Positions 26,976-38,500 of a stretch of DNA of 54,534 nt are shown one piece after another. Position 1 is the first letter of the stretch. Every line of letters begins with the position of its first letter. The translations under genes were made by a program, and so were the position numbers. A model generated the notes under the pieces. That model searched no databases. It was given only the letters and a program-made list of their open reading frames with translations, and had not been told where the DNA came from. Source of the stretch: an uncultured Sutterella sp. (GTDB taxonomy: Bacteria; Pseudomonadota; Gammaproteobacteria; Burkholderiales; Burkholderiaceae_F); NCBI GenBank assembly GCA_905206365.1, contig CAJLHF010000010.1, forward strand, positions 1 through 54,534, read 5' to 3'.

Positions 26976-29900
26976 ATGGAGAACAAATTCGCCGCCGGGA
27001 TGCGCGTCGTCGTCCGAGACGCCGAGTGGCTCGTCAAGCGCGTCGAGCGCGCCAAGGGGAAGGGCCCCGAAGGGCTCGTGGAACTCACCTGCACGGGGAT
27101 TTCGAACATCGTGCGCGGACAAGAGCGCACATTCCTCGTCGAGTACGAGGACGGCATCACGATCCTTCGCCCCGAGGAAACGAACCTCGTTGCGGATACG
27201 TCGCAGCGCTTCGTGAAGTCGAAGCTCTTCATCGAGTCGCTCTTGCGCCGCACGCCCCCGACGGATGCCAAGGTGCACGTCGCGCAGAAAGCCGCGATGG
27301 ACGTTCTTCCCTACCAGTTGAAGCCCGCCGTCGAAGCGCTCTCCGCCACGCGCCCCCGCATCCTCATCGCGGACGCGGTCGGTATTGGGAAAACGCTCGA
27401 AGCGGGGATTCTCGTCACCGAATTGATCGCACGCGGTCGGGGAAAACGCATTCTCGTGCTCACCGTCAAAGCGATGCTCGAGCAGTTCCAGAAGGAGTTC
27501 TGGAACCGTTTCTCGATTCCCTTGACGCGCCTTGACAGTGACGGCCTGCAGCGCCTCATGACGCGTATTCCGAGCGGACACAACCCGTTCCTTTACGTCG
27601 ACCGCTCGATCGTCTCGATCGATACGCTCAAGCAGGGCTCGACCTACCGCGATTATTTGGAAAACGCCTACTGGGACATCATCCTGATCGATGAAGCGCA
27701 CAACGTCGCCGAGCGCGGTTCGAAAAGCCAGCGCGCGCAGTTGGCGCGCCTTCTCTCGCAGCGCTCGGACGCCCTAATCATGCTTTCGGCCACGCCGCAC
27801 GACGGCCGACCCGAGAGCTTCGCGAGCCTGATCGACATGCTCGACCCGACGGTGCTTCCCGATCGGAAGAACTACGAAGCGAAGGACTTCATGGGGAAGG
27901 GCCTCGTCGTGCGACGCTTCAAAAACGACATTCGCGACGAAATCCAAAAGGAATTTCCCGAGCGCTCGATCCGAACGATCCGCGTCACCGCGAACGTCGA
28001 GGAAAACGCGGTCTACAAGAAGCTTGCGGATTTGAAATTCGAGCATATCGACGCGAAGCATAAAACGGGGAGCGAGCTCTTTCGCACGACCCTCACGAAG
28101 GCGCTCTTCTCAAGCCCCGCGGCGTGCGTCTCGACCGTCACGAACCGCCTGAAGAAGCTCGAAGCGCTCGCCGGCAACGAAAACGCAAAGCACGACGCCA
28201 CGGTGCTTGCGGGGTTCCTTGCGGAGCTCGAAACGCTTCTCGACAAATCGAAATTCTCGAAGTATCAAGCACTCGTCAATCTTCTCAAGTCGGATGAGAG
28301 GGCCGGAGACGCCGCGTCCTTTGCCTGGACGAAGGCGACCGACGATCGAGTCGTCCTTTTCACGGAAAGCCGTCAGACGCTCGATTTCCTTGCCAAAAAC
28401 CTCCCGAAGGACGTGGGTTTGAAGCCCGAGCAGGTGGTGGTTCTGAAGGGGGACGACAGCGACAAGGACCTCATGGACGCCGTTGAGAAATTCAACCGCG
28501 CCGAAAACCCCGTGCGTCTCATGCTTGCGACCGACGTCGCGAGCGAAGGCTTGAACCTGCATCGTCTCTGCCACCGGCTCGTTCACTTCGACATCCCCTG
28601 GTCGCTCATGACCTTCCAGCAGCGTAACGGCCGCGTGGACCGCTACGGTCAGACGAAGCAGCCTCTCATCTGCTACTTGCAGACGGTCGCGACCCAAGAG
28701 GAAAACGCGAAGCTCTTCGGCGACGCGCGCGTCTTGGAGCTCCTTGTCGAAAAGGACGAAAACGCGAGCAAGACGATTGCCGACCCGCGCGAATTCGCGG
28801 GAACGAAAGAAGAGCAGGAGGCCCACACGGCGGCCGTCATGCAGGGGGAAGAGGAAGCACTGCCGCCCCTCGACTTGAGCGACCCGCTCGCGATGCTCGC
28901 GCTCGGTGACGCAACCTACCTGAAGAGCCTGGCGGCCCTTGCCGAAGAGGGCGGATCGGAAAATCCGGCCGACGCCTTGTCGACGGGCTTCCTCGAACTC
29001 TCGGACCCCGCCTACGCCGCTACGCTTCTTGCCGCAAGTGCGTCGGACGGTCTTGCGAGCTCTCTTCCGACGCCGGCCGAATCGTCCGTTGCCGAGCGCA
29101 CGCTCCTTTTTTCGTCCGACTACGAGTTCCTCAAAGCGGGTCTCGCTTTGCGCCGCACCGTCGACGAAGGGGCGGGGCGCATGAAAACCGACGTGCGCTT
29201 TGAAGACGATCGCCGCACGATCGAATTGATGCCGCCCGCTGACCTGGACGTGCGTCTTACGTACCTGCCGCGCGAAGTGCTTCCCGAAGACCGGCGCTTC
29301 CGTTTGACGGACGACTCCGCCCGCATTCAGAAGTCGATTCGCGACGCCGCGTCGAACCCCAACTCCTCCTGGCCCGAGTTGCAGCTCCTCTGGGAGATGC
29401 ACCCCGTCCTTCAGTGGATGGAAGACTGGGCGATCGGGGCGTTCGGGCGTCATGCGGCGCCGATCCTCTGTTTGGAGGACCGTTTTGACGACGACGAAGT
29501 GTGGATTCTGATGCAGGGCGGCTACCCCAATCTGCGCGGCTACACGCCGGTGCACGACTGGTCGTGCGTGCGCGTGACCGCCAAGGGTATGACGCTTCTG
29601 CCTCGTCGGAAGCTTACCGACCGGCTCGAGCTCGGGCGCCCCTTCGTCAACACGGGGGCCACGCCCGCCGTCGAACCCCTGCGGGCTCTGCTCCCCGAAG
29701 CGGTGCGACTGATGCGCGAGCACCTCGAAGAAAAGAAAAAGGTCTTCGCGGCAACGCGCGGGGTGCTTTTGGAGAAAAAGATCGAAGAACTCAACGCGAT
29801 GCGCAAACGTCAGCTCGAGCTCTTCGAGCTTGCCGCCGTGACCCGTGCCGAAGAGAAGCGTCGCGAGCGTTTCCACTACATCGAAAATGTCTTCAAGTCG

Positions 29901-30011
29901 GCCGAGGACTACGCCAAGGGCGTTCATACGCTTGACAACGAACCCTACATCCAGGTGGCGGCCGTCGTAACGGGACGCCTGACGGGCGCCCCCTTGGGGG
30001 CGCAACGCTGA
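26976..30011 (+). CDS. SNF2-family helicase, DrmD-like
   Basis: The 1011-residue protein starts at ATG 26976, preceded by AAAAGGAAAAGAAG. The N-terminal 75 residues (GMRVVVRDAEWLVKRVERA) resemble the small beta domain at the start of DISARM DrmD proteins. The SNF2/RapA-like motor has ADAVGIGKTLEAG (Walker A, near residue 135), LIDEAHNVAERG (DEAH, near 240), LSATPHDGRP, ATDVASEGLNLH and QQRNGRVDRYGQ (motif VI, near 550). The remaining 450 residues are a Leu/Ala/Glu-rich extension ending in helices. Such proteins are DNA translocases. It is the first gene of a four-gene operon with a methyltransferase, a YprA-like helicase and a UvrD-like helicase, as in class 1 DISARM. The GC content is host-like. 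A 366-nt gap before it holds the terminator of the previous module and probably the operon promoter. Confidence 0.85.
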   Translation: MENKFAAGMRVVVRDAEWLVKRVERAKGKGPEGLVELTCTGISNIVRGQERTFLVEYEDGITILRPEETNLVADTSQRFVKSKLFIESLLRRTPPTDAKVHVAQKAAMDVLPYQLKPAVEALSATRPRILIADAVGIGKTLEAGILVTELIARGRGKRILVLTVKAMLEQFQKEFWNRFSIPLTRLDSDGLQRLMTRIPSGHNPFLYVDRSIVSIDTLKQGSTYRDYLENAYWDIILIDEAHNVAERGSKSQRAQLARLLSQRSDALIMLSATPHDGRPESFASLIDMLDPTVLPDRKNYEAKDFMGKGLVVRRFKNDIRDEIQKEFPERSIRTIRVTANVEENAVYKKLADLKFEHIDAKHKTGSELFRTTLTKALFSSPAACVSTVTNRLKKLEALAGNENAKHDATVLAGFLAELETLLDKSKFSKYQALVNLLKSDERAGDAASFAWTKATDDRVVLFTESRQTLDFLAKNLPKDVGLKPEQVVVLKGDDSDKDLMDAVEKFNRAENPVRLMLATDVASEGLNLHRLCHRLVHFDIPWSLMTFQQRNGRVDRYGQTKQPLICYLQTVATQEENAKLFGDARVLELLVEKDENASKTIADPREFAGTKEEQEAHTAAVMQGEEEALPPLDLSDPLAMLALGDATYLKSLAALAEEGGSENPADALSTGFLELSDPAYAATLLAASASDGLASSLPTPAESSVAERTLLFSSDYEFLKAGLALRRTVDEGAGRMKTDVRFEDDRRTIELMPPADLDVRLTYLPREVLPEDRRFRLTDDSARIQKSIRDAASNPNSSWPELQLLWEMHPVLQWMEDWAIGAFGRHAAPILCLEDRFDDDEVWILMQGGYPNLRGYTPVHDWSCVRVTAKGMTLLPRRKLTDRLELGRPFVNTGATPAVEPLRALLPEAVRLMREHLEEKKKVFAATRGVLLEKKIEELNAMRKRQLELFELAAVTRAEEKRRERFHYIENVFKSAEDYAKGVHTLDNEPYIQVAAVVTGRLTGAPLGAQR

Positions 30012-30084
30012 GTGAAACCGCCGCAAAGAACGACACCGAAACCGGGCATCCCCCGCCGGGACACAACGTAACAAGGAGCCGACC

Positions 30085-33000
30085 GTGGATTGGAACGGCA
30101 TTGAGAACGAACACGAGTTTTACAGCGCTTACTTCTTTTCGGAGAGTCTTGCCTCGACCCTCAAAGTGAAACTCGACGTCTGGAAGGCGGAAGAGGCGAA
30201 GGTCGACGAAGCCGCCAAAGCCGCGGGCACGAAGGAGCGCCGCTTGGCGCCCGGGCACGCCTTGAGGCTTGAGGCCCGTCGACGACTCGACGAATTCGAA
30301 GAAATCCGCAGGGAAACGGATCCCGCGGCGCGCCTCGCGGCCGCGCGCGAAACGGTGCGCGGGATGATGCGCGCTCTGCGCCTGCCCGTTTTCGAGCAGC
30401 TCGCGGCCGTGCGCCCCTTGGGCGACGATCGGATGCCGCTGCCGCTTCTCGGCGCCTTCGGGACGCAAAGCGCCGACGGCACCGAGGAACCCGTTCTCTG
30501 GGTGCTCGAATCGACCGCAGGCGTCTTGGCGGGCGAGACGGGTTTCGACCCCCTGACGGTGCCCGTCGATGTGCGACAGTTCGAAGGTCTCGAATCGGCC
30601 GACGATAAAGACGGCGCTCATTCCCTTCAACTTTCGAGTCGCGCGAAGGCGGACCTCGAAGACGACTGGGGGAAGCTCCTCGAGCGTCACGTCTTCGGGT
30701 GCGAACACCCCCCGCGTTGGGTGATTCTCGCTTCGCCCGAAACCTGGGTGCTTTTGGACCGCACGAAGATCGCGCGCCGCGCGGTGTTGCGTTTCCACTG
30801 GAGGGAGCTTTTCGTGCGTCGCGAGGCGTCCGTCTTGGACGTGTGCGGGGCGCTCCTCTGCTCCGAATCGATGACCTCCGTCGAAGGGTCGGTGCTCCTT
30901 GACGACGTCGACGAAAAGGCCCACCGGGAAGCCTACGGCGTTTCGGAATCCCTCAAGAAGTCGCTTCGCGAAGCGATCGAACTCCTCGGGAACGAAGCCG
31001 CGCGTCAGGTCGTCGCGCGCCGCCGCGAGCGGGGCGAAGCCATTTGGAGCGACGAAACGCTCGCCGCAAACCTCACGGTCGAGTGCCTGCGCTACATGTA
31101 CCGCATTCTCTTCCTCCTTTTCGTCGAGTCGCGAAAGGAGCTGAAGTACGCCCCGGTCGACAATCCCGCGTACCGAAGCGGCTACTCCTTCGAGTCGCTG
31201 CGCGACCTCGAACTCGTGCCGCTCGTGACGGACGAGGACCGTTCGGGGCGCTTCCTTCACGACTCCGTCACGAAACTCATGGAGTTCTATTCGGACGGTA
31301 TGGGCCGCGCCGAAGCGAAGGCCGAAGGAAAGAGCGACCTCGGCGAAACCCGAACGGCGCAGGCCTTCGTGATCGAGCCCCTGCGCGGGACGCTCTTCGA
31401 TATGAGCCGCACGCCCCTTTTGAACAACGTCGTTTTCCCGAACGAGGTTCTTCAGAAGGTGATCCGCCTCATGAGCCTTTCGCGCGGTGACAAACGCTCC
31501 CGAACGGGACGTATTTCCTACGCGCACCTCGGCGTCAACCAGTTGGGTGCGGTCTACGAAGCGCTCCTTTCCTACCGCGGGTTCTTTGCAAAAGAAGACC
31601 TCTACGAGGTGCACCCCGCGGGCGAAGCCGTGAACGAATTCGAGGCGGGGTACTTCGTGACCGCGTCCGAGCTCGATCACTACAACGACGACGAAAAGGT
31701 CTACGTCACGACCCCCGAAGGGGAAAAGAAGCTGAAGGTCTATCCGAAGGAAACCTTCATCTACCGCCTGACGGGGCGCGACCGCGAAAAGTCCGCCTCC
31801 TACTACACGCCCGAACTTCTCACGCAGTGCGTCGTCAAATACACGATCGCCGAGTACGTGAAGACCGTGATCGAGAAGCTCCCCGACGACAAGGCGCGCG
31901 CGGAGAAGATCCTCGCGCTCAAGATCTGCGAACCGGCCATGGGGTCGGCCGCCTTCTTGAACGAAGCCGTGAACCAGTTGGCGGTTCTCTACATGGACTA
32001 CGCGCAGAAAGCCGCGAACGAGCGCCTCTCGCAGGAGGTCTACTCGGCGGAACTTCAGCGCGTCAAGATGTTCATGGCGGACAACTGCGTGTTCGGCGTC
32101 GACTTGAACCCCGTGGCGGTCGAGCTCGCGGAAGTGTCCCTGTGGTTGAACGCACTCTCTTCGGACCGGTTCGTGCCCTGGTTCAACCTTCAGTTGAAGT
32201 CCGGGAACTCCCTCGTGGGCTGCCGTCGGCGCGTCTACACGAAGGAGGACGTGGCGTCGGGGAAGTGGACTTCCGTCGAACCCCTCGACATCGGGTCGAA
32301 ACCCCTGCGCGGGAACCACATCTGGCAGTTCCTCCTGCCCGATCCGGGCATGGCCGCCTACGACGACAAGGACGTGAAGGCGATCTACAAGTCGAAGCTC
32401 GATACGCTCGCGAAGAAGCGACGGGCGTTCGTCTCGAAGCGCTTCAATTCGGACGATATTTCGGAGATGCTTTCGCTCTCCGACAAGGCCGAAATCCTCT
32501 GGGAGTCGCTCGCGAAGAAACTTGCCAAGTTGCGCGCCGATACGACGGACCCCTACGACATCTACGGGCACGCGGCCGACCGCAACCACAAGGTGCTCTC
32601 CTACGAAGAGAAAAACGCCCTCGTCGAAGCCGTGATGCGCGGCGACGGCACCGCGGGGAGCGGCGAAGCCCTGCGCTTGAGGCTCGCCATGGACTACTGG
32701 TGCGCGCTCTGGTTCTGGCCGATCGACAAGGCGGATCTTTTCCCGAGCCGGGAAGAGTTCCTCTTCGATATGGGCAACATCCTCACGAGCGAAGTGCTCG
32801 GCACGAACGAAGCGTCCTACGCCGAGGGCCTCTGGGCCGAAACGAAGGAGGCCGCCCAAGAAGACGTCTACGGGCGTGTGAGCATCGACAAGCTCGTCGT
32901 TCCGGGCACCGCCCTTGCCGTCGCCTGCGACGTGGCAAAGCGCTACCGCTTCTTCCACTGGCCCGTGGAGTTTGCGGACATTTTCCTTCCCGCTCGGGAA

Positions 33001-35253
33001 AAAGACAAGAAGAACGCCGGGTTCGACCTCACGTTCGGGAATCCGCCCTGGCGCGTTCCGACCTGGAATTCGGGCCTCGTCGCGGGCGACTATCTTCCCT
33101 ACGTCTACTTCCGCAAGGAAAGCTCGTCAACCATTCGCTCGATGCTCCTCGAAAAAGACCTCTCGGGCCGTACGCTCCTTGAGCGGATACCCGAATTGGA
33201 GCGACGTTGGCTCGGAGAATACGAAGAGTCCGCGGGCACCCAGAGTTTTTTGGGGGCTCTCACGAACTATCCCGAAATGAAGGGAAGTGCCGTCAACCTC
33301 TTCAAGCTCTTTTTGCCTTTGAGCTGGGCGAATGCCGCGCCCAAGGGCGTGCAGGGGTTCCTGCACCCGCCGACGAACTTCACCGAAACCAACGGGAAGG
33401 CCTTGCGCAAGGCGTCGTACGGCCGGTTGCGGTTCATGGGTCAAATTGTCAACGAACTGAATCTCTTTGCGGATGTCGACCATCACACCAAATTCCTCGT
33501 TGCGGTGTACGGACCGAGGACAGCCGACGTCGATATGACTGCAATCATGAACGTCTATCACCCGAAGACGATCGACGAGTCGTTCCGCGACACGGGTTCG
33601 GAAGTTCTCGAAGGCACCAAAACCGAGAAGGGCGAATGGAATCTGAAGGGCGCGAAAGGACGTTTGCTCCGTTTGAACGGAAAAGCGCTCCGCGACATCG
33701 CCCGCGTCTTCTCGGACGACCCGGAGGCGCCGGTGTTGCCGACAATTCATTGTGAAGCGATGCTGGAGACCTTGGAAAAGTTCGGGAGTCTGGGGCGGCG
33801 TATTGTCTTGCTGGACAATGACTATGTTATCTCGCCGATGTGGCACGAAACCGGTGCCCGCAAGGACGGCACGATTGCCGAGTTCCCCAAACTCGCGACC
33901 CGGACGCCCGAGACGGAGCCGATCCTCAACGGTCCTCACATCCACCTCGGGAATCCGTTCTTCAAAACGCCGAAAAATCCCTGTCCGAACAATCTGGCTT
34001 GGGATACGGTGGATCTCACCGCTATCCCCGAAGACTACTTACCTCGCGTGAAGTACGAACGCGCCTGCGAGGAAGACACGTATAACGAACGTCAGCAAAA
34101 GTTCTTGGGGAAACGGTTCGACGCGCATTGGCGGTTGGCCTATCGTGAGATGGTGCCTACGGAAGGGGAACGCACCTTGACGGGGACCATTGTCCCTCCC
34201 GGAGTGGCTTGTGTTCACACGGTGAATATGTTGGCGACGTCCGATCGTACGGAATTGCTGTCGCTCGCCTCGAGTTTCATTTCTTTGCCCATGGATGCGT
34301 ACGTGCGTCAGTTGGGGAAGGGACACCTCTTATCGGCGCTCATGAGCGGACTTCCTTTGCTTCATTACGGGAACCGTCAAGATGCCGCATTCGCCCGCGT
34401 CCTTGCGCTCAATTGCTTGACAAATCCTTACACCGAGTTTTGGCACGATCACTACCGCGAGACCTTCACGTCGCTCGAATGGACTCAAACCCGGCCGGGC
34501 GTGGAGAATGCATTCTGGTCGAACCTCACGTCCGCCTTCAAACGTGAGTGCGGTCTGCGCAACGATTTGGAGCGTCGTCAGGCATTGCTTGAACTCGACG
34601 TGCTGACGGCTCAGGTGATGGGCTTGACGTTGGACGAGCTCATTGCGATCTATCGGATGCAGTTCCCCGTGATGCGCGGCTACGAGCGCGACACGTGGTA
34701 CGACCAAAAGGGGCGCATCGTCTTTACGTCCAATTCGAACGGCTTGCGCGGCGTGGGCCTTCCCCGCAAGGCGCGCGCTTCGGACGCGAAGGACGGGATT
34801 TCCTACGCGAAGAACCTCAAACCGGTCGATGCGCGAGGTCTCGGCTTCGAAGACGTGCGCGACATGAAGGAAGGTGAGTTCGTGACAAAAACCTTCCTCG
34901 ACGCGTCGCTCACGGACGAGCCGGTCGAGCGCACGATCCGCTACGAGGCGCCTTTCTTCAAGGTTGACCGCGAAGAGGACTACCGTATTGCTTGGGCGTT
35001 CTTCGAAGAGAAGTACGGCAAGGTCGACGCGGCAGCGCTTCAGGCGTACACGCCGCCCGAGCCGAAGTCCGAACCGAAGTCCGAGGGGAAGACCGACGAG
35101 AAGCCCGAAGCGAAGAGCAAAGGCGCCGCGCCCTCGAAAGCGAAGCAAGCAGCGAAGACTCCGAGAAAGCGTAAGCCGAAGAGCGACGCAACGGCTTCCG
35201 CAGACGCCGCGCAGCCCGTTCTCGACGGGCTCGGCGAGCCTCCCGCGGACTGA
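30085..35253 (+). CDS. Very large N6-adenine DNA methyltransferase (type IIG/PglX/DrmMI-like)
   Basis: The 1722-residue protein starts at GTG 30085, 5 nt after AAGGAG. Residues 1-450 are a type IIG-like helical N-terminus (RYMYRILFLLFVESRKELKY is typical of the family). The methyltransferase core has motif I CEPAMGSAAFLNEAV (near residue 616) and motif IV LTFGNPPWRVP (near 986), i.e. an NPPW gamma-class adenine enzyme. About 500 residues of target-recognition-like sequence follow. The last 70 residues are a Lys/Ala/Pro-rich basic tail (KTPRKRKPKSD). I see no clear PD-(D/E)xK nuclease motif in the N-terminus. It presumably marks self DNA for the neighbouring helicases. The gene lies 73 nt after the SNF2 gene, in the same operon. 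It is longer than the usual 1000-1400 residues of such enzymes. Confidence 0.85.
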   Translation: MDWNGIENEHEFYSAYFFSESLASTLKVKLDVWKAEEAKVDEAAKAAGTKERRLAPGHALRLEARRRLDEFEEIRRETDPAARLAAARETVRGMMRALRLPVFEQLAAVRPLGDDRMPLPLLGAFGTQSADGTEEPVLWVLESTAGVLAGETGFDPLTVPVDVRQFEGLESADDKDGAHSLQLSSRAKADLEDDWGKLLERHVFGCEHPPRWVILASPETWVLLDRTKIARRAVLRFHWRELFVRREASVLDVCGALLCSESMTSVEGSVLLDDVDEKAHREAYGVSESLKKSLREAIELLGNEAARQVVARRRERGEAIWSDETLAANLTVECLRYMYRILFLLFVESRKELKYAPVDNPAYRSGYSFESLRDLELVPLVTDEDRSGRFLHDSVTKLMEFYSDGMGRAEAKAEGKSDLGETRTAQAFVIEPLRGTLFDMSRTPLLNNVVFPNEVLQKVIRLMSLSRGDKRSRTGRISYAHLGVNQLGAVYEALLSYRGFFAKEDLYEVHPAGEAVNEFEAGYFVTASELDHYNDDEKVYVTTPEGEKKLKVYPKETFIYRLTGRDREKSASYYTPELLTQCVVKYTIAEYVKTVIEKLPDDKARAEKILALKICEPAMGSAAFLNEAVNQLAVLYMDYAQKAANERLSQEVYSAELQRVKMFMADNCVFGVDLNPVAVELAEVSLWLNALSSDRFVPWFNLQLKSGNSLVGCRRRVYTKEDVASGKWTSVEPLDIGSKPLRGNHIWQFLLPDPGMAAYDDKDVKAIYKSKLDTLAKKRRAFVSKRFNSDDISEMLSLSDKAEILWESLAKKLAKLRADTTDPYDIYGHAADRNHKVLSYEEKNALVEAVMRGDGTAGSGEALRLRLAMDYWCALWFWPIDKADLFPSREEFLFDMGNILTSEVLGTNEASYAEGLWAETKEAAQEDVYGRVSIDKLVVPGTALAVACDVAKRYRFFHWPVEFADIFLPAREKDKKNAGFDLTFGNPPWRVPTWNSGLVAGDYLPYVYFRKESSSTIRSMLLEKDLSGRTLLERIPELERRWLGEYEESAGTQSFLGALTNYPEMKGSAVNLFKLFLPLSWANAAPKGVQGFLHPPTNFTETNGKALRKASYGRLRFMGQIVNELNLFADVDHHTKFLVAVYGPRTADVDMTAIMNVYHPKTIDESFRDTGSEVLEGTKTEKGEWNLKGAKGRLLRLNGKALRDIARVFSDDPEAPVLPTIHCEAMLETLEKFGSLGRRIVLLDNDYVISPMWHETGARKDGTIAEFPKLATRTPETEPILNGPHIHLGNPFFKTPKNPCPNNLAWDTVDLTAIPEDYLPRVKYERACEEDTYNERQQKFLGKRFDAHWRLAYREMVPTEGERTLTGTIVPPGVACVHTVNMLATSDRTELLSLASSFISLPMDAYVRQLGKGHLLSALMSGLPLLHYGNRQDAAFARVLALNCLTNPYTEFWHDHYRETFTSLEWTQTRPGVENAFWSNLTSAFKRECGLRNDLERRQALLELDVLTAQVMGLTLDELIAIYRMQFPVMRGYERDTWYDQKGRIVFTSNSNGLRGVGLPRKARASDAKDGISYAKNLKPVDARGLGFEDVRDMKEGEFVTKTFLDASLTDEPVERTIRYEAPFFKVDREEDYRIAWAFFEEKYGKVDAAALQAYTPPEPKSEPKSEGKTDEKPEAKSKGAAPSKAKQAAKTPRKRKPKSDATASADAAQPVLDGLGEPPAD

Positions 35254-35269
35254 CGGAACGTGAAAACCC

Positions 35270-35314
35270 TTCGCCTCGGGCTCTCGAAATCTTCGAAATC
35301 GAACCCGAGGCGAA
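35270..35314 (+). terminator. Hairpin between methyltransferase and YprA-like helicase genes
   Basis: ttcgcctcggg pairs with cccgaggcgaa (11 bp, 23-nt loop), and a second small stem (ccccgattccgggg) follows at once. No clear T-run follows. In mid-operon it may lower expression of the downstream helicases. Confidence 0.5.
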
Positions 35315-35523
35315 ACCCCGATTCCGGGGATTCGCTATCCTTTTCAAAGCACACGACGAAAACCGCCTGAAAAGCCTCAGAAAAGCTTCCGAAATAGGCC
35401 CGACCGGTGACCGAGCCGGCCGAGGCCCGGATTTTTTCATGCTTCAATCGCTTTCGTCCGACTTTCAACCCCTCGGTTTTTCCGACCAACCCGATCCCGG
35501 CCTCAGGCCCAAGGCGCCCGAAC

Positions 35524-38500
35524 ATGCTCCCGACCCTCACTTCCCGCGACATCGAAGAAGGCATGCGTTCCTACATCGAGCGCGAATTTCCCGTTGCGAC
35601 GACGGCCTTTCGCCCCGAGGGGCGCTCGATCGTCGAGCATTTTCTTGAGAATCCCGAAAACCTCGTGAAGGGCCCCTGGCTGGAGATCCGTCGCCCTTTC
35701 CGCAAGAGCGACGGGGTGCTCGCCGACTTTCTCCCCGTATTGGCGGGTGAGCTCGGGGTCTTGTCGGGGTTCGAACCCCACCGGCATCAGGCGCGCGCGT
35801 TCGAGCGACTCGTCTATCCGAACCCGCGCTCGACGATCGTGGCGACGGGGACGGGGTCGGGGAAAACGGAGTGCTTCCTTTTGCCCGTGCTCGATGCGGT
35901 GCTCGCCATGAAAAAGGACGGGATCGAGGGGATCAAGGCGATTGTCGTTTATCCGATGAACGCGCTCGCCACCGACCAGGCCAAGCGACTCGCGGAACTC
36001 TGCCACGCCGTGCGTCAAGCGGGCGGTCCCGGCATTACGGCGGGTCTTTATACGGGTGCCCCGGGGAACGTTTGCCGGACGATGGAGGAAAATTCCTGCA
36101 TCACGGACCGCGAGACCCTGCGCCGCACGCCGCCCGACATTTTGCTCACGAACTACAAGATGCTCGACTACCTGCTCCTGCGCGAGGAGGATCGGGCGCT
36201 CTGGAGGACGACCACGGCCCGGTCGTTGCGCTACCTTGTCGTCGACGAACTCCACACCTTCGACGGCGCCCAGGGGACGGATTTGGCGTGCCTCATTCGG
36301 CGCCTCCGGGACCGACTCGACTTGGGCGAAGGCTTGGCGTGCGTGGGCACTTCCGCAACGCTCGGGGGCGGGGACGGTTTGGAGCGGCTTCAGCAGTACG
36401 CGTCGGACGTTTTCGGTGCGGACTTTTCGTCGCCCGAGAGCGTCATCACCGAAGACCGGCTCGGAACGGTCGAATACCTGGAGAGTTTCGGCGACGCGAA
36501 GTGGGCGGGCGACTGGCCGACTCTCTACGAAGCGAAGCGTCTGGCGACGGCTCCGCGCTCGGGGAGCGTAGAAAATTTCATATCGCTTTCGATTCGCACC
36601 TGGCTCGGCAAGAACGTGATGCTGCGTGCCGGGGACGCGACGACGTGGACGCAAACCGCCCTCATGCTCTCGGATTTGCTCCCGCATCACCCCGCCTTCC
36701 GGCGTCTCATGTCGGAAGCGGACGGGATCCTGCACCTCAAAACCGTGGCGCGGAACTGGCAGCGCGACGTGCCCGCCTTCCGGGGGCTCACGACCGAGGA
36801 AGTGCTCCTTCTTCTTCGGAGTTTCGTCGCTCTCGTTTCGATGGCGCGCCTCACGCGCGCGGACGGCAAGCTCGTTCCCTTTTTGACCGTGCGGGTGCAG
36901 CTCTGGGTGCGGGAGCTCGCGCAGATGCTCGCGACCGTCGAGCGCACGCCGAAATTGATTCCCATGGCGGACGTGAGGCCCGAGACGCCCCCGGCGCTTC
37001 CGGTTCTCACGTGCCGCGCCTGCAACGCGACCGCCTGGGGTGCGGTCGTGGCGGACGGGGAACTTCAGGGGGGCGCGCGGAATTTTTATCGCGCGTGGTT
37101 TTCGAAAAAGGACGTGAACGCCAAGCTCCTCTATCCCGTTGAGAAAAGCGAATTCGCGACGGTTCGGCGCCGCCATCCGGGCGAACTCATGCGGCTTTGC
37201 CCCGCGAAGGGGGTGCTCGTCTGGGTGCACGACACGGATCCCGAAAGCGTCTACGCGCCGAAATGTCCCGTTTGCGAGAAAGAGCACGACGCCGTCATCG
37301 TGCGCGTGCCGAAGATTCACACGAGCGGCACGAGTGCCGACGGCCGCTACGTGCGGCTTCAGACGAACTGCGCGCTTTGCGGCGCAACTAACTCCATGCG
37401 CATTCTCGGGGCGCGTTCCGTCACGATGTCCTCGGCCTTGACCGGGCACCTGCATTCGAGCAGCGCGAACGACGACCACAAACTCATCAATTTCACGGAC
37501 GCCGTGCAGGACGCCGCGCACCGCGCGGGCTTCATGGAGGCGCGAAGCTTCATCTTCGTGCTGCGGCAGGCCGTGGCGGGGCTTTTGCGCGACTCCGAAG
37601 GGGAGGGGCTCGACTTCGAGAGTTTCCTCGCGAAAATCTCCGACTTCTGGCTGGAACATACGGGCGGTCGTCGGGCGCTTGAAAATTCCGATTCGCCCGC
37701 CCTGGTCGAAGCCGCCGAGCGCATCGCGGCGGCGCGCTTCGTCTCCGCCTTCATCCCCTCGTCGATGCTCTGGCGTCGCGCGTGGACGGACTTCCGGGCC
37801 GAAATCGCCGCGTACTACCGTGAACAAACGACGCGCCCCGTCAATACGCTCGAAGCGCAACTCGGACGGATTCCGCCGCTTGACGACGAAACCGAAGAGG
37901 GCAGGCGCTGGAAGCGGCTCTTCGTCGACGTGAGTCGGCGCCTTCGCTGGGAAGCGTTCGTCGAGATGACGATGCGCGTTCACTCGGGACGCACGGTCGA
38001 GTCGCTCGGCATCGGTGCGGTCGAGCCCGATCCCTTTTTGGTCGACGAGGCGGCCGCGCGCCTCGAGCGCGTGTTGAGCGAACGGTGCCCGTCCCTCCGA
38101 GGGATCGACCTCAAGCGCTGCCGGCTTTTCGTCGAAGGCTTTCTCATGCACCAGAAGCTGCGCGGGGCGTTCGACGTTCGGCTTCCCGACGGCAACGAGG
38201 GCGCGGACGACTTCATGCGCTTCGTGCGTACGGGCTCGCAATACTGGTTCAGCCTGAGTCTTTACCTGCCGAGCTACGGCCCGAACTATCGGCCGCCCGC
38301 GCCCCTTGTTTTCAAGAAGCCCGCGAGTCCGGCGCTCCCCTTTTTCGATGCGGTCCTCCCGAAGGACGAGCGAAGCGAAAACTGGTACACCCTGTGGCTT
38401 GCGCGCACTCTGGGCGAAGACTTGGAAGTCACGCACGCGCGCGGCGACATTTACCGCGCGCTTCTCGACATTCTCGTCGAGTCGAACGCCGTGACCGCCA

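Noticed and set aside
29893..32958. Very long minus-strand open frame of about 1020 codons
   Set aside because: It lies antisense to the SNF2 and methyltransferase genes, whose frames carry clear motifs. GC-rich codon use leaves the opposite strand free of stops. The translated text is Arg/Val/His-rich without domains.
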